Source: Streptomyces mirabilis (GTDB lineage: Bacteria > Actinomycetota > Actinomycetes > Streptomycetales > Streptomycetaceae). Taken from it: DNA of 64,000 nucleotides. Where the stretch lies: NCBI RefSeq assembly GCF_018310535.1, contig NZ_CP074102.1, forward strand, positions 4,092,001 through 4,156,000, written 5' to 3'. Both the position numbers and the translations under genes were made by a program. Of the stretch, positions 32,443 through 39,984 are shown in pieces; position 1 is the stretch's first letter; every line of letters begins with the position of its first letter. The notes under the pieces were generated by a model. That model was not told the origin of the DNA and searched no databases. It worked only from the letters and a program-made list of their open reading frames with translations.

Positions 32443-34143
32443 ATGGCCGCCGAACTGACCGCGCACGAGCTGACCGCCCAGCACCGGCCCACGCTCGACC
32501 AGGCACTGGAAGCGATCCGTACGCGCGCGTACTGGTCCCCGCACCCCGAGCACCCGAAGGCCTACGGGGAGAACGGCAGCCTGAGCATGCCCGAGGGCAA
32601 GGCCGCCTTCGACGCCCTCCTCGGCAGCCGCCTCGACCTCGGCCAGCCCGGCACCGACGACTGGGTGGGCGGCGAGATCTCCCCGTACGGCATCGAGCTG
32701 GGCGTCACCTACCCGCACGCGGACGTCGACGTGCTGCTGCCCGCCATGCGGGCCGGACAGCGGGCCTGGCGCGACGCGGGCGCGGAGATGCGCGCGATGG
32801 TCTGTCTGGAGATCCTCAAGCGGATCGCCGACCGCACGCACGAGTTCGCGCACGCGGTCATGCACACCAGCGGCCAGGCCTTCATGATGGCGTTCCAGGC
32901 GGGCGGCCCGCACGCGCAGGACCGCGGCCTGGAGGCGGTGGCGTACGCGTATGTGGAGCAGGTCCGCACCCCCGACACCGCGGAGTGGACCAAGCCCCAG
33001 GGCAAGCGCGACCCGCTCGCGATGACCAAGCAGTTCACGCCGGTGCCGCGCGGCATCGCGCTGATGATCGGCTGCAACACCTTCCCGACGTGGAACGGCT
33101 ACCCGGGCCTGTTCGCCTCCCTGGCCACCGGCAACGCCGTGCTCGTCAAGCCGCACCCGCGCGCGGTGCTGCCGCTCGCGCTCACCGTCCAGGTCGCGCG
33201 CGAGGTGCTCGCCGAGGCGGGCTTCGACCCGAACCTGGTGGCGCTGGCCGCCGAGCGGCCCGGGGAGGGCATCGCCAAGACCCTGGCCGTGCGCCCCGAG
33301 ATCCGGATCATCGACTACACCGGGTCGACGGCGTTCGGCGACTGGCTGGAGACCCACGCCCGCCAGGCGCAGGTCTACACGGAGAAGGCCGGCGTCAACA
33401 CGGTGATCGTGGAGTCGACCGACGACTACAAGGGGATGCTGTCCAACCTGGCCTTCTCCTTGTCCCTGTACAGCGGCCAGATGTGCACGACCCCGCAGAA
33501 CCTCCTCATCCCCCGCGACGGCATCCGTACGGAGGAGGGCTCCAAGTCGTACGACGAGGTGGTCGCCGACCTCGCCCGGTCGGTCGACGGACTCCTCGGG
33601 GACGACGCGCGTGCCAACGGGCTGCTGGGCGCGATCGTGAACCCTGACGTCAAGGCACGCCTGGAGGCCGCGGCGGGGCTCGGCGAGGTCGCCCTCGCCT
33701 CGCGGGAGATCGCCAACCCGGAGTTCCCGGACGCGGTCGTCCGCACCCCGGTGATCGTGAAGCTCGACGGCGCGCGGAAGTACTGGGAGGGTGCCGACGA
33801 CGAGGCCGCCTACATGAACGAGTGCTTCGGACCGGTGTCCTTCGCGGTCGCGGTCGACTCGGCGGGGGACGCGGTGGAGCTGCTGCGCCGGACCGTCCGG
33901 GAGAAGGGGGCGATGACCGTCGGGGCGTACACCACCGACGAGGTCGTCGAGGAGGCCGTGCAGGAGGCCTGTCTGGAGGAGTGCGCCCAGCTGTCCCTGA
34001 ATCTGACGGGCGGCGTATACGTCAACCAGACGGCGGCGTTCTCGGACTTCCACGGGTCGGGGGGCAACCCGGCGGCGAACGCCGCGCTGTGCGACGGGGG
34101 CTTCGTGGCCAACCGGTTCCGGGTGGTGGAGGTCCGGCGTTAG
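32443..34143 (+). CDS. paaN: Phenylacetate degradation protein PaaN (aldehyde dehydrogenase-like)
   Basis: This 566-residue aldehyde-dehydrogenase-superfamily protein is of the stand-alone PaaN type, without the hydratase domain of PaaZ. The ALDH core is visible: PVPRGIALMIGCNTFPTWNGYPGLFASLATGNAVLVKPHP, the NAD-binding IDYTGSTAFG, the glutamate in VYTEKAGVN and the catalytic cysteine in YSGQMCTTPQNL. The protein is linked to ring-opening or aldehyde oxidation in phenylacetate catabolism. The ring-hydroxylating paaABCDE genes are not in the window. ATG 32443 has GAGGAG about 10 bp upstream. Confidence 0.9.
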   Translation: MAAELTAHELTAQHRPTLDQALEAIRTRAYWSPHPEHPKAYGENGSLSMPEGKAAFDALLGSRLDLGQPGTDDWVGGEISPYGIELGVTYPHADVDVLLPAMRAGQRAWRDAGAEMRAMVCLEILKRIADRTHEFAHAVMHTSGQAFMMAFQAGGPHAQDRGLEAVAYAYVEQVRTPDTAEWTKPQGKRDPLAMTKQFTPVPRGIALMIGCNTFPTWNGYPGLFASLATGNAVLVKPHPRAVLPLALTVQVAREVLAEAGFDPNLVALAAERPGEGIAKTLAVRPEIRIIDYTGSTAFGDWLETHARQAQVYTEKAGVNTVIVESTDDYKGMLSNLAFSLSLYSGQMCTTPQNLLIPRDGIRTEEGSKSYDEVVADLARSVDGLLGDDARANGLLGAIVNPDVKARLEAAAGLGEVALASREIANPEFPDAVVRTPVIVKLDGARKYWEGADDEAAYMNECFGPVSFAVAVDSAGDAVELLRRTVREKGAMTVGAYTTDEVVEEAVQEACLEECAQLSLNLTGGVYVNQTAAFSDFHGSGGNPAANAALCDGGFVANRFRVVEVRR

Positions 34144-34165
34144 GGCCCGATCCGCCGGACAGGCC

Positions 34166-34909
34166 CTACTGCCCCTGCGGGGCGCTCCAGTGGAACAGGG
34201 TCATGGCCACGCTCGTCGCCAGGTTGTAGCTGGAGACCTGGGGGCGCATCGGGAGCGACACCAAGTGATCGGCACGAGCGCGCAGGTCGGCGGAGAGGCC
34301 GCTGCGCTCGGAGCCGAACGCGAGCACGGCGTCGTCCGGGAGCTTCAGTCCCCGGATGTCCTCGCCGTCCGGGTCGAGGGCGAACACCGGCCCGGACGGC
34401 AGCTCGGCCACCGTCAGCCGCTCCACGGCGGTCGCGAAGTGCAGGCCCGCCCCGCCCCGCACCACCGTGGGGTGCCAGGGGTCGAGGGTGCCGGTGGTGA
34501 CGACGCCGGTGGCGCCGAAGCCGGCCGCGAGGCGGATCACGGCACCGGCGTTCCCGAGGTTGCGCGGATGGTCGAGGACCACCACGGGGGCGGTGCGGGG
34601 CGTGCGGGCCAGCTCCCGCAGATTGGCCTCGCGGGAGGGACGTACCGCCAACGCGGCCACCGCGGTCGGGTGCGGACGCGGGACGAGGGAGCGGTACGTG
34701 GCCTCCGGGACCTCCACCAGGAGAGCGTCCAGGGTGTCCCGTATGTCCGGGGCCAGCTCGTCGGTGAGGGCGAGCGCCGCCTGCCGGTCGCCGGTGACCG
34801 CCACCAGGACCTCGGCGCGGAAGCGCACGGCGTGCTTGAGGGCGTGGAAGCCGTCGAGCAGGACGGAGGTGTCGGCGAGGCGGCGCCAGGCGCTCACGGG
34901 GTCCTTCAT
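34166..34909 (-). CDS. TrmH/SpoU family RNA methyltransferase
   Basis: This 247-residue SAM-dependent 2'-O-ribose methyltransferase has the SPOUT knot. The three motifs are visible: motif 1 in LDHPRNLGNAGAVIRLAAGFGA, motif 2 in LAFGSERSGLS and motif 3 in LPMRPQVSSYNLATSVAMTLFHW. The target (tRNA or rRNA position) cannot be fixed. The ATG at 34909 overlaps the stop of the HTTM gene upstream (ATGA), placing it last in a three-gene operon. It ends only 22 bp from the converging paaN stop codon. Confidence 0.88.
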   Translation of the reverse strand: MKDPVSAWRRLADTSVLLDGFHALKHAVRFRAEVLVAVTGDRQAALALTDELAPDIRDTLDALLVEVPEATYRSLVPRPHPTAVAALAVRPSREANLRELARTPRTAPVVVLDHPRNLGNAGAVIRLAAGFGATGVVTTGTLDPWHPTVVRGGAGLHFATAVERLTVAELPSGPVFALDPDGEDIRGLKLPDDAVLAFGSERSGLSADLRARADHLVSLPMRPQVSSYNLATSVAMTLFHWSAPQGQ

Positions 34910-36135
34910 GCGGTGAAGCCTACGTGCGGGTCCTCGGCCGGCTCCGGGGTGCGCGGCTCCTGAGCGCGCTGGCCCGGCACCTTGCGGGCGCCGGGCGGGA
35001 ACAGTCGTCCACGCGCGTGTGCCGCCCATCCGCCGAGGCGCCGCAGGAACGACGTCGGCAGGAACACCGAGTCGGCGGCGATCATCGCGAGCGAGAAGAA
35101 CGGCAGCCCGAGGACCACGGCGATCACGGCGTGCTCGGTCATCATGGCGGCCAGCAGGACGTTCTTGACGCGCCGGTTGATCAGAGTGAAGGGGAAGGCG
35201 ACCTGGACGGCGACCGTCCCGTAGGTCACCAGCATCACGATCGTGCCGTGTGAGGCCAGCAGGTCGGACAGCGCGGGCCAGGGGGAGAAGTAGTCCAGGT
35301 GGAGTGGGTAGTAGACGGCGGTGCCGTCCTGCCAGCGCGAGCCCTGGATCTTGTACCAGCCGGCGGTCGCGTAGATCAGACACGCCTCGGCCGTGATCAC
35401 GAGCAGGGCCGCGTTGTGCACGGCGTTGGCGATGACATCGAGCAGGGTCCGAGGCTCAGCGGCGCGCGCCAGGCGGCCGACGGCCCACCACAGCGCCTGG
35501 ACCGCCCACAGCCCCCAGAAGACCACCAGCCAGCCGGGGCTGAGCCGCCCCGCGCCGGTCGCCGCGGCCAGCAGCAGGCCGAGCGCCGCCCACAGGACGA
35601 GACCGACCCGGTCCTGGACCCCGGCCCGCGGGAGGTCCCCACGCGCGCGTGCCTCCCGCGCGAGCCGGGCCCGCCGGGCATCCAGCGACCACACCTGTCC
35701 ACAGCGCGTGAACACCAGATAGATCGCCATCAGATGGATGACGTTGTCGCCGCCGTCCCCCATGAAGATGCTGCGGTTCTGCAGCGAGAGCACGCCGACC
35801 ATGAAGAGCACGGACATCGTGCGGGTCCGCCAGCCCACCAGCAGCAGGAGAGCGGAGAGGACGGCCAGGGTGTAGACGATCTCGAACCACACCTGGCTGT
35901 CGGACCACATCAGGATCGTGAAGGCGTGGTTGTCCGCGACGAGCCGCTGGGCGAAGTCCCACTTCCACGGTCCGTCGGGGCCATACATCTCCTGGCGGTG
36001 CGGGAACTCGCGCAGCAGGAACAGCAGCCAGGTGGCGGCGAAGCCGATGCGGATCACGGCCGTCTGGTACGGGCCGAGGGCGGCGTCGGTGACCCGGGCG
36101 ATACCGCGCGAGATCGACACTGCGATGCGGTTCAT
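34906..36135 (-). CDS. HTTM domain membrane protein (vitamin K carboxylase-like)
   Basis: This 409-residue integral membrane protein has about 8-10 hydrophobic segments and the HTTM pattern of bacterial homologues of vitamin K-dependent gamma-carboxylase (HRQEMYGPDGPWKWD near the N-terminus; YATAGWYKIQGSRWQDGTAVYYPLHLDYF centrally). Whether it carboxylates anything is unknown. It overlaps both neighbours by ATGA. The upstream gene encodes a DUF5819 protein, and this pairing is common in actinobacteria, suggesting a joint membrane function. The C-terminal tail is basic and Pro-rich. Confidence 0.82.
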   Translation of the reverse strand: MNRIAVSISRGIARVTDAALGPYQTAVIRIGFAATWLLFLLREFPHRQEMYGPDGPWKWDFAQRLVADNHAFTILMWSDSQVWFEIVYTLAVLSALLLLVGWRTRTMSVLFMVGVLSLQNRSIFMGDGGDNVIHLMAIYLVFTRCGQVWSLDARRARLAREARARGDLPRAGVQDRVGLVLWAALGLLLAAATGAGRLSPGWLVVFWGLWAVQALWWAVGRLARAAEPRTLLDVIANAVHNAALLVITAEACLIYATAGWYKIQGSRWQDGTAVYYPLHLDYFSPWPALSDLLASHGTIVMLVTYGTVAVQVAFPFTLINRRVKNVLLAAMMTEHAVIAVVLGLPFFSLAMIAADSVFLPTSFLRRLGGWAAHARGRLFPPGARKVPGQRAQEPRTPEPAEDPHVGFTA

Positions 36136-36965
36136 CGGGCGCTCGCCTCCTTCCGCGCGTCCGTCACGTCCTCCTCGGGAACGGTCCACCAGGGCAGCTC
36201 GCGAAGGACGGGCGTGTCGGACACCTGCTCCTCGCTCCATTTCGGGGGCGGCACGTTGGTGGTACGGGAACGGACCTGGACGCTTTCGACGACGGCGCCT
36301 TTGCCGTCGGCCCCCTCACGGTCGAGACGCAGCATGACGACCCGGCGCAGATAACGCTGGGAAAGGTCGCCGCGCAGGCCCACCGGGCGGTTCTGGTTGT
36401 CGTGCGTGCCGATGTAGAAGTCCCAGGCCCGGCGCAGTTCGTTCTGCTGGGTGTGGCTCGGCAGCAGATTGTCGTCGATCGCCGCGCCGTCCAGCGCGGA
36501 CAGGTCGTACCAGCCGGTCTCGGTGATGCCACCGTCCGCGCCGCGGACCTGGGCACGGACCTGGACGTCGATGTTCTGCTGCAGCGGGTTGGGGGCGAAG
36601 AGCTTCCAGTTCTGCTCGAACTCCGGGTAGATCCAGTCGTCGATCGCCCGGCCGTGCTGCTTGGTGACCGTGTTCGAGGGCGCGACGTGCAGGAACACCA
36701 TGCCGAGGTGCACACAGGCGACAACCGCGACGACCGCGAGGGCGAGGGCGGCGACAACCTGGGAGCGGAGGGGGAGAGACGCTATGCCGGTGGGGACTGG
36801 AACGGGGGCGGGGGGATCGGCGGCGGATGCCTGGGGGACGGGTTCCTGGTCCATGGAGGGGGTGCTGTCAGGGGTGGAACCGGCGGAGGCGGGGCCCTCG
36901 GGCAGGGAGCCGTCAGGGCCGTCCGGCAGGTGCCGGGCCTTCGAGCCCTCGTCGTACTCGTCCAT
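36132..36965 (-). CDS. DUF5819 family membrane-anchored protein
   Basis: This 277-residue protein has a disordered acidic, Pro/Ser-rich N-terminus (about 1-65), a single membrane helix (SQVVAALALAVVAVVACVHLGMVFLHV) and an external or periplasm-side domain with QNWKLFAPNPLQQN, typical of DUF5819. No catalytic residues are evident. It is first in the DUF5819-HTTM-TrmH operon and overlaps the HTTM start (ATGA). The frame stays open far upstream across the divergent acyl-CoA dehydrogenase gene, but that part is antisense shadow. The ATG at 36965 follows GGGGCGGA. Confidence 0.78.
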   Translation of the reverse strand: MDEYDEGSKARHLPDGPDGSLPEGPASAGSTPDSTPSMDQEPVPQASAADPPAPVPVPTGIASLPLRSQVVAALALAVVAVVACVHLGMVFLHVAPSNTVTKQHGRAIDDWIYPEFEQNWKLFAPNPLQQNIDVQVRAQVRGADGGITETGWYDLSALDGAAIDDNLLPSHTQQNELRRAWDFYIGTHDNQNRPVGLRGDLSQRYLRRVVMLRLDREGADGKGAVVESVQVRSRTTNVPPPKWSEEQVSDTPVLRELPWWTVPEEDVTDARKEASAR

Positions 36966-37187
36966 TCCGCCCCGATTCCCGATCCCGGTCCGATTCCCGC
37001 CGCCGGGCCGCGCGGCGCCGTGGCACCCGCGCGCACCACACCGCGGCGTGCGCAGGGGAACGGTACTCAGGCCGGACCGCCAGGCACAGCCCCATTCGGC
37101 ACAGTGCGCACAACAGCGACACAACAGCGACCCCGAGGTTATCCACAGCGGTGGACACCCTACGGCCGCAAGCCCCAGTACATGACG

Positions 37188-37213
37188 CGACAAACCGAAC
37201 GATCGGTCTGTCG
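37188..37213. promoter_or_regulatory. Extended PaaR-like palindrome
   Basis: The core ACCGAACGATCGGT (37194-37207) is a perfect palindrome. It is extended symmetrically by CGACA on the left and TGTCG on the right around the same axis. It lies about 120-145 bp upstream of the acyl-CoA dehydrogenase start and shares its arms with the sites at 29534 and 32351. Confidence 0.6.
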
Positions 37214-37252
37214 GGACGGTGGGGCTTCCGCGGTCGAACCGTTCCCTTCTTG

Positions 37253-37266
37253 TAGAACCTGTTCTA
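37253..37266. promoter_or_regulatory. KstR-like palindrome
   Basis: TAGAACCTGTTCTA is a perfect palindrome that fits the actinobacterial KstR motif TNNAACNNGTTNNA exactly. It lies about 65 bp upstream of the acyl-CoA dehydrogenase start, near the expected promoter. No KstR-like regulator gene is in the window. Confidence 0.55.
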
Positions 37267-37269
37267 TCT

Positions 37270-37282
37270 TGACGCTCCGTCA
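37270..37282. promoter_or_regulatory. TGACG-N3-CGTCA dyad
   Basis: TGACG-CTC-CGTCA is a perfect short dyad 3 bp after the KstR-like palindrome and 49 bp before the GTG start. The preceding T makes TTGACG, which could double as a -35 element. Confidence 0.45.
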
Positions 37283-37331
37283 GATCCGGTGTCCGCCGGG
37301 TCGGTGGGTCGGTGCGTGGGAGGACAGGACC

Positions 37332-38465
37332 GTGGACTTCACCTTCACCGAGGAGCAGCAGGCGGCGGTCGAGGCGGCGAAGGCGGTGTTCGGCGGGGTC
37401 GCGCCGGACGGAGTGCCCAGTCCTGCGGTCACCGCGGGCGCCGTCGCCGACGACTTCGACCGGGCGCTGTGGGCGAGGCTCGCCGATGCGGATCTGTTGA
37501 GTCTGTTGCTCGCCGCGGAGTACGGCGGGGCCGGCCTCGACGCGATCGCGCTGTGCCTGGTGCTGCGCGAGGCGGCGAAGGTGCTGGCGCGCGTGCCGTT
37601 GCTGGAGAACAGTGCGGCGGCGGTGGCCGTACAGGCGTACGGCGGCGAGGAGCTGAAGGCGGAGCTGCTCGCGCGGGCGGGCCGGGGCGAGGTCGTGCTG
37701 ACCGTCGCGGCGAACGGGCGGACCGGGCACGACCCGGCCGAACTCGCCGTGACCGCACGGCGGGACGGTGGCGCGTGGGTGCTGGACGGGGTGCAGACGG
37801 CGGTTCCGTGGGCGGAGAACGCCGACTTCACCGTCGTACCCGCGCACACGGGCGGCGGCCGGACGGTCCTCGCGCTGGTGCCCCGGGTCCACGAGGGGGT
37901 CGTCCGCGGTGAGCAGATCTCCACGACCGGCGAACGGCTCGGGGAGCTGCGTCTGGAGTCCGCGCGGATCACCGCCCGGGATGTCATCGAAGCGGACGGG
38001 GCGTGGGAGTGGCTGCGGGAGCTGTTGGCCACCGGAACATGCGCGCTGGCGCTCGGGCTCGGTGAGCGGGTGCTCGGGATGACGAGCGCGTACACGGGCA
38101 AGCGGGAGCAGTTCGGGTTCCCGGTCGCCACGTTCCAGGCCGTCGCCGTGCAGGCCGCCGACCGCTATATCGACCTGCGGGCGATGGAGGCGACGCTGTG
38201 GCAGGCCGCGTGGCGGATCAGTACGGGAGCGGGGGGTGCGCTTCCTGCCTCCGGGGACGTGGCCGTCGCCAAGATCTGGGCGTCGGAAGGGGTACGGCGG
38301 GTCGTGCAGACCGCGCAACATCTGCACGGGGGGTTCGGCGCCGACGTCGACTACCCGCTGCACCGGTACCACGCCTGGGCCAAGCAACTCGAACTGTCGC
38401 TCGGACCGGCGGCGGCACACGAGGAGGCACTGGGGGATCTGCTCGCGGCCCATCCCCTGGGCTGA
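37332..38465 (+). CDS. Acyl-CoA dehydrogenase family protein
   Basis: This 377-residue flavoprotein has the N-terminal helical, middle beta and C-terminal helical domains of acyl-CoA dehydrogenases (LLAAEYGGAGLDAIALCLVLREA; FGFPVATFQAVAVQAADRYIDL; HLHGGFGADVDYPLHRYHAWAK). The substrate is unknown; catabolic acyl-CoA oxidation is likely. GTG 37332 follows GGAGGA. The promoter region carries three different palindromes (PaaR-like, KstR-like and TGACG-N3-CGTCA), suggesting control by several TetR-type repressors. The GC-rich frame open upstream of 37332 is antisense shadow. Confidence 0.88.
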   Translation: MDFTFTEEQQAAVEAAKAVFGGVAPDGVPSPAVTAGAVADDFDRALWARLADADLLSLLLAAEYGGAGLDAIALCLVLREAAKVLARVPLLENSAAAVAVQAYGGEELKAELLARAGRGEVVLTVAANGRTGHDPAELAVTARRDGGAWVLDGVQTAVPWAENADFTVVPAHTGGGRTVLALVPRVHEGVVRGEQISTTGERLGELRLESARITARDVIEADGAWEWLRELLATGTCALALGLGERVLGMTSAYTGKREQFGFPVATFQAVAVQAADRYIDLRAMEATLWQAAWRISTGAGGALPASGDVAVAKIWASEGVRRVVQTAQHLHGGFGADVDYPLHRYHAWAKQLELSLGPAAAHEEALGDLLAAHPLG

Positions 38466-38625
38466 ACCCCCCACGCCCGCGGCGCGTCCTCGCCTCTCCG
38501 GGCATGGGCGAGCCCCGGGCAGCAGTGGGACGCCGCGCGGCGTGATGATCGCCGCTCGGCAAAGGCGGGCGCCGGCGTGAACCCCTGTACGAGTGGCTCC
38601 AGCGGGCGTGAACCCCTGCCGGCGG

Positions 38626-38973
38626 CTACAGCACGAAGCCGGGGGTGCCCTTGTCGTCCACGACCGGGCGGCCGGCGGCGGCCCAGACCTGCATGCCACC
38701 GTCGACGTTCACGGCGTCGATGCCCTGCTGGACCAGGTACATCGTGACCTGCGCCGAACGGCCCCCGGAGCGGCAGATCACATGGACCCTGCCGTCCTGC
38801 GGCGCCGCCTCGGTCAGCTCGCTGTAGCGTGCGACGAACTCACTGATGGGAATGTGCAGCGCCCCCGCGGCATGGCCCGCCTGCCACTCGTCGTCCTCCC
38901 GGACGTCCAGCAGGAAGTCTCCGTCCGCGAGATCCCCGACCTCGACCGTGGGCACACCAGATCCAAAACTCAT
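38626..38973 (-). CDS. Single-domain rhodanese-like protein
   Basis: This 115-residue protein folds as one rhodanese domain. The active-site loop CRSGGRS (Cys at about residue 72) follows DGRVHVICRSGG, and the N-terminal aspartate motif is LLDVREDDEWQAGH. It is predicted to move sulfane sulphur, with unknown partners. ATG 38973 has TAGCGT seven bases upstream and no Shine-Dalgarno sequence, implying leaderless expression. Confidence 0.88.
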   Translation of the reverse strand: MSFGSGVPTVEVGDLADGDFLLDVREDDEWQAGHAAGALHIPISEFVARYSELTEAAPQDGRVHVICRSGGRSAQVTMYLVQQGIDAVNVDGGMQVWAAAGRPVVDDKGTPGFVL

Positions 38974-38980
38974 GCCCCCG

Positions 38981-38986
38981 ACGCTA
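38981..38986 (-). promoter_or_regulatory. -10 box of a leaderless promoter (rhodanese gene)
   Basis: TAGCGT reads on the minus strand seven bases before the ATG at 38973, with the same sequence and spacing as at 20552-20557. Confidence 0.45.
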
Positions 38987-39026
38987 CCCGACCGCGCAGG
39001 CGGCCCGAAGCCCCACCGGACAGGCC

Positions 39027-39926
39027 CTAGCCGACCAGCCGGGCCAGCTCCTTCTCGCGCTCGTCGACCTGGGCCAGCAGCTGCTCGGCGATCTCTTCCA
39101 GGAGCCGGTCCGGGTCCTCCGGTGCCAGCTTGAGCATGGCGCCGATGGCGCTCTCCTCCAGCTCGCGGGCGACCAGGGCGAGCAGCTCCTTGCGCTGGGC
39201 GAGCCACTCGAGGCGGGCGTAGAGCTCCTCGCTGCGGCTCGGCTTCCACTCCTCGGGCACCGGGCCCGCCGCCCACTCCTCGGACAGCTCCCGCAGCAGG
39301 GCCTCGTCGCCACGGCTGTACGCGGCGTTGACCCGGGCGATGAACTCGTCGCGCCGCCTGCGCTCGTCGTCGTCCTGAGCCAGGTCAGGGTGGGCCTTGC
39401 GGACCAGCTCGCGGTAGAGCTGACGGGCCTCCTCGCTGGGACGCACGCGCTGCGGGGGGCGTACGGGCTGGTCCGTCAGCATCGCCACCGCCTCGGGGAA
39501 CAGTCCCTCGGAGTCCATCCAGCCGTGGAAGAGCTCCTCGACCCCGGGCATCGGCATGACCCGCGCCCGCGCCTCGTCCGCCTTGCGTATGTCCTCCACG
39601 TCCCCGGTGCGCGCGGCGACCGCCTCGGCGATCTGCGCGTCCAGCTCGTCGAGGCGCGAGTACATCGGGCCGAGCTTCTGGTGGTGCAGGCGCGAGAAGT
39701 TCTCGACCTCGACGCGGAAGGTTTCCACGGCGATCTCGAACTCGATCAACGCCTGCTCGGCCGCCCGCACGGCCCGCTCGAGCCGCTCCTCGGGCCGCGC
39801 CTGCGCCTCGGGCGCCGCCTCCGGTGCGGACTCGTCGTGGGCATCCGCATCCCCGGTGCCCTGGGGCCGGGCATCCTCGGCCTGGGTACGGTCGGACTCG
39901 CTGTGCTCGGCTTCCGGGGTCGTCAC
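39027..39926 (-). CDS. J-domain (DnaJ-like) containing protein
   Basis: This 299-residue cytoplasmic protein has a central coiled coil (about 45-110: ERAVRAAEQALIEFEIAVETF) followed by a J-domain-like segment whose HPD tripeptide lies in VRKAHPDLAQDDDERRRR (about residue 180). The N-terminus is acidic and disordered. It presumably recruits a DnaK-type chaperone, but no zinc-finger or client domain is visible. GTG 39926 has TAGTCT six bases upstream, so it is probably leaderless. Confidence 0.82.
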   Translation of the reverse strand: MTTPEAEHSESDRTQAEDARPQGTGDADAHDESAPEAAPEAQARPEERLERAVRAAEQALIEFEIAVETFRVEVENFSRLHHQKLGPMYSRLDELDAQIAEAVAARTGDVEDIRKADEARARVMPMPGVEELFHGWMDSEGLFPEAVAMLTDQPVRPPQRVRPSEEARQLYRELVRKAHPDLAQDDDERRRRDEFIARVNAAYSRGDEALLRELSEEWAAGPVPEEWKPSRSEELYARLEWLAQRKELLALVARELEESAIGAMLKLAPEDPDRLLEEIAEQLLAQVDEREKELARLVG

Positions 39927-39932
39927 CCGACC

Positions 39933-39938
39933 AGACTA
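39933..39938 (-). promoter_or_regulatory. -10 box of a leaderless promoter (J-domain gene)
   Basis: TAGTCT on the minus strand ends six bases before the GTG at 39926, and no Shine-Dalgarno sequence is present. Confidence 0.45.
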
Positions 39939-39984
39939 GGCCACGGCCCCGTACGACTCGCGGCCTTCCCCCGGCCGGGGGAGC

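Noticed and set aside
36402..38699. Very long open frames across the DUF5819/acyl-CoA dehydrogenase region on both strands (687 and 855 codons)
   Set aside because: The parts outside 36132-36965 and 37332-38465 are Arg/Gly/Ala-rich antisense shadows caused by high third-position GC. Family similarity starts only at the chosen starts.
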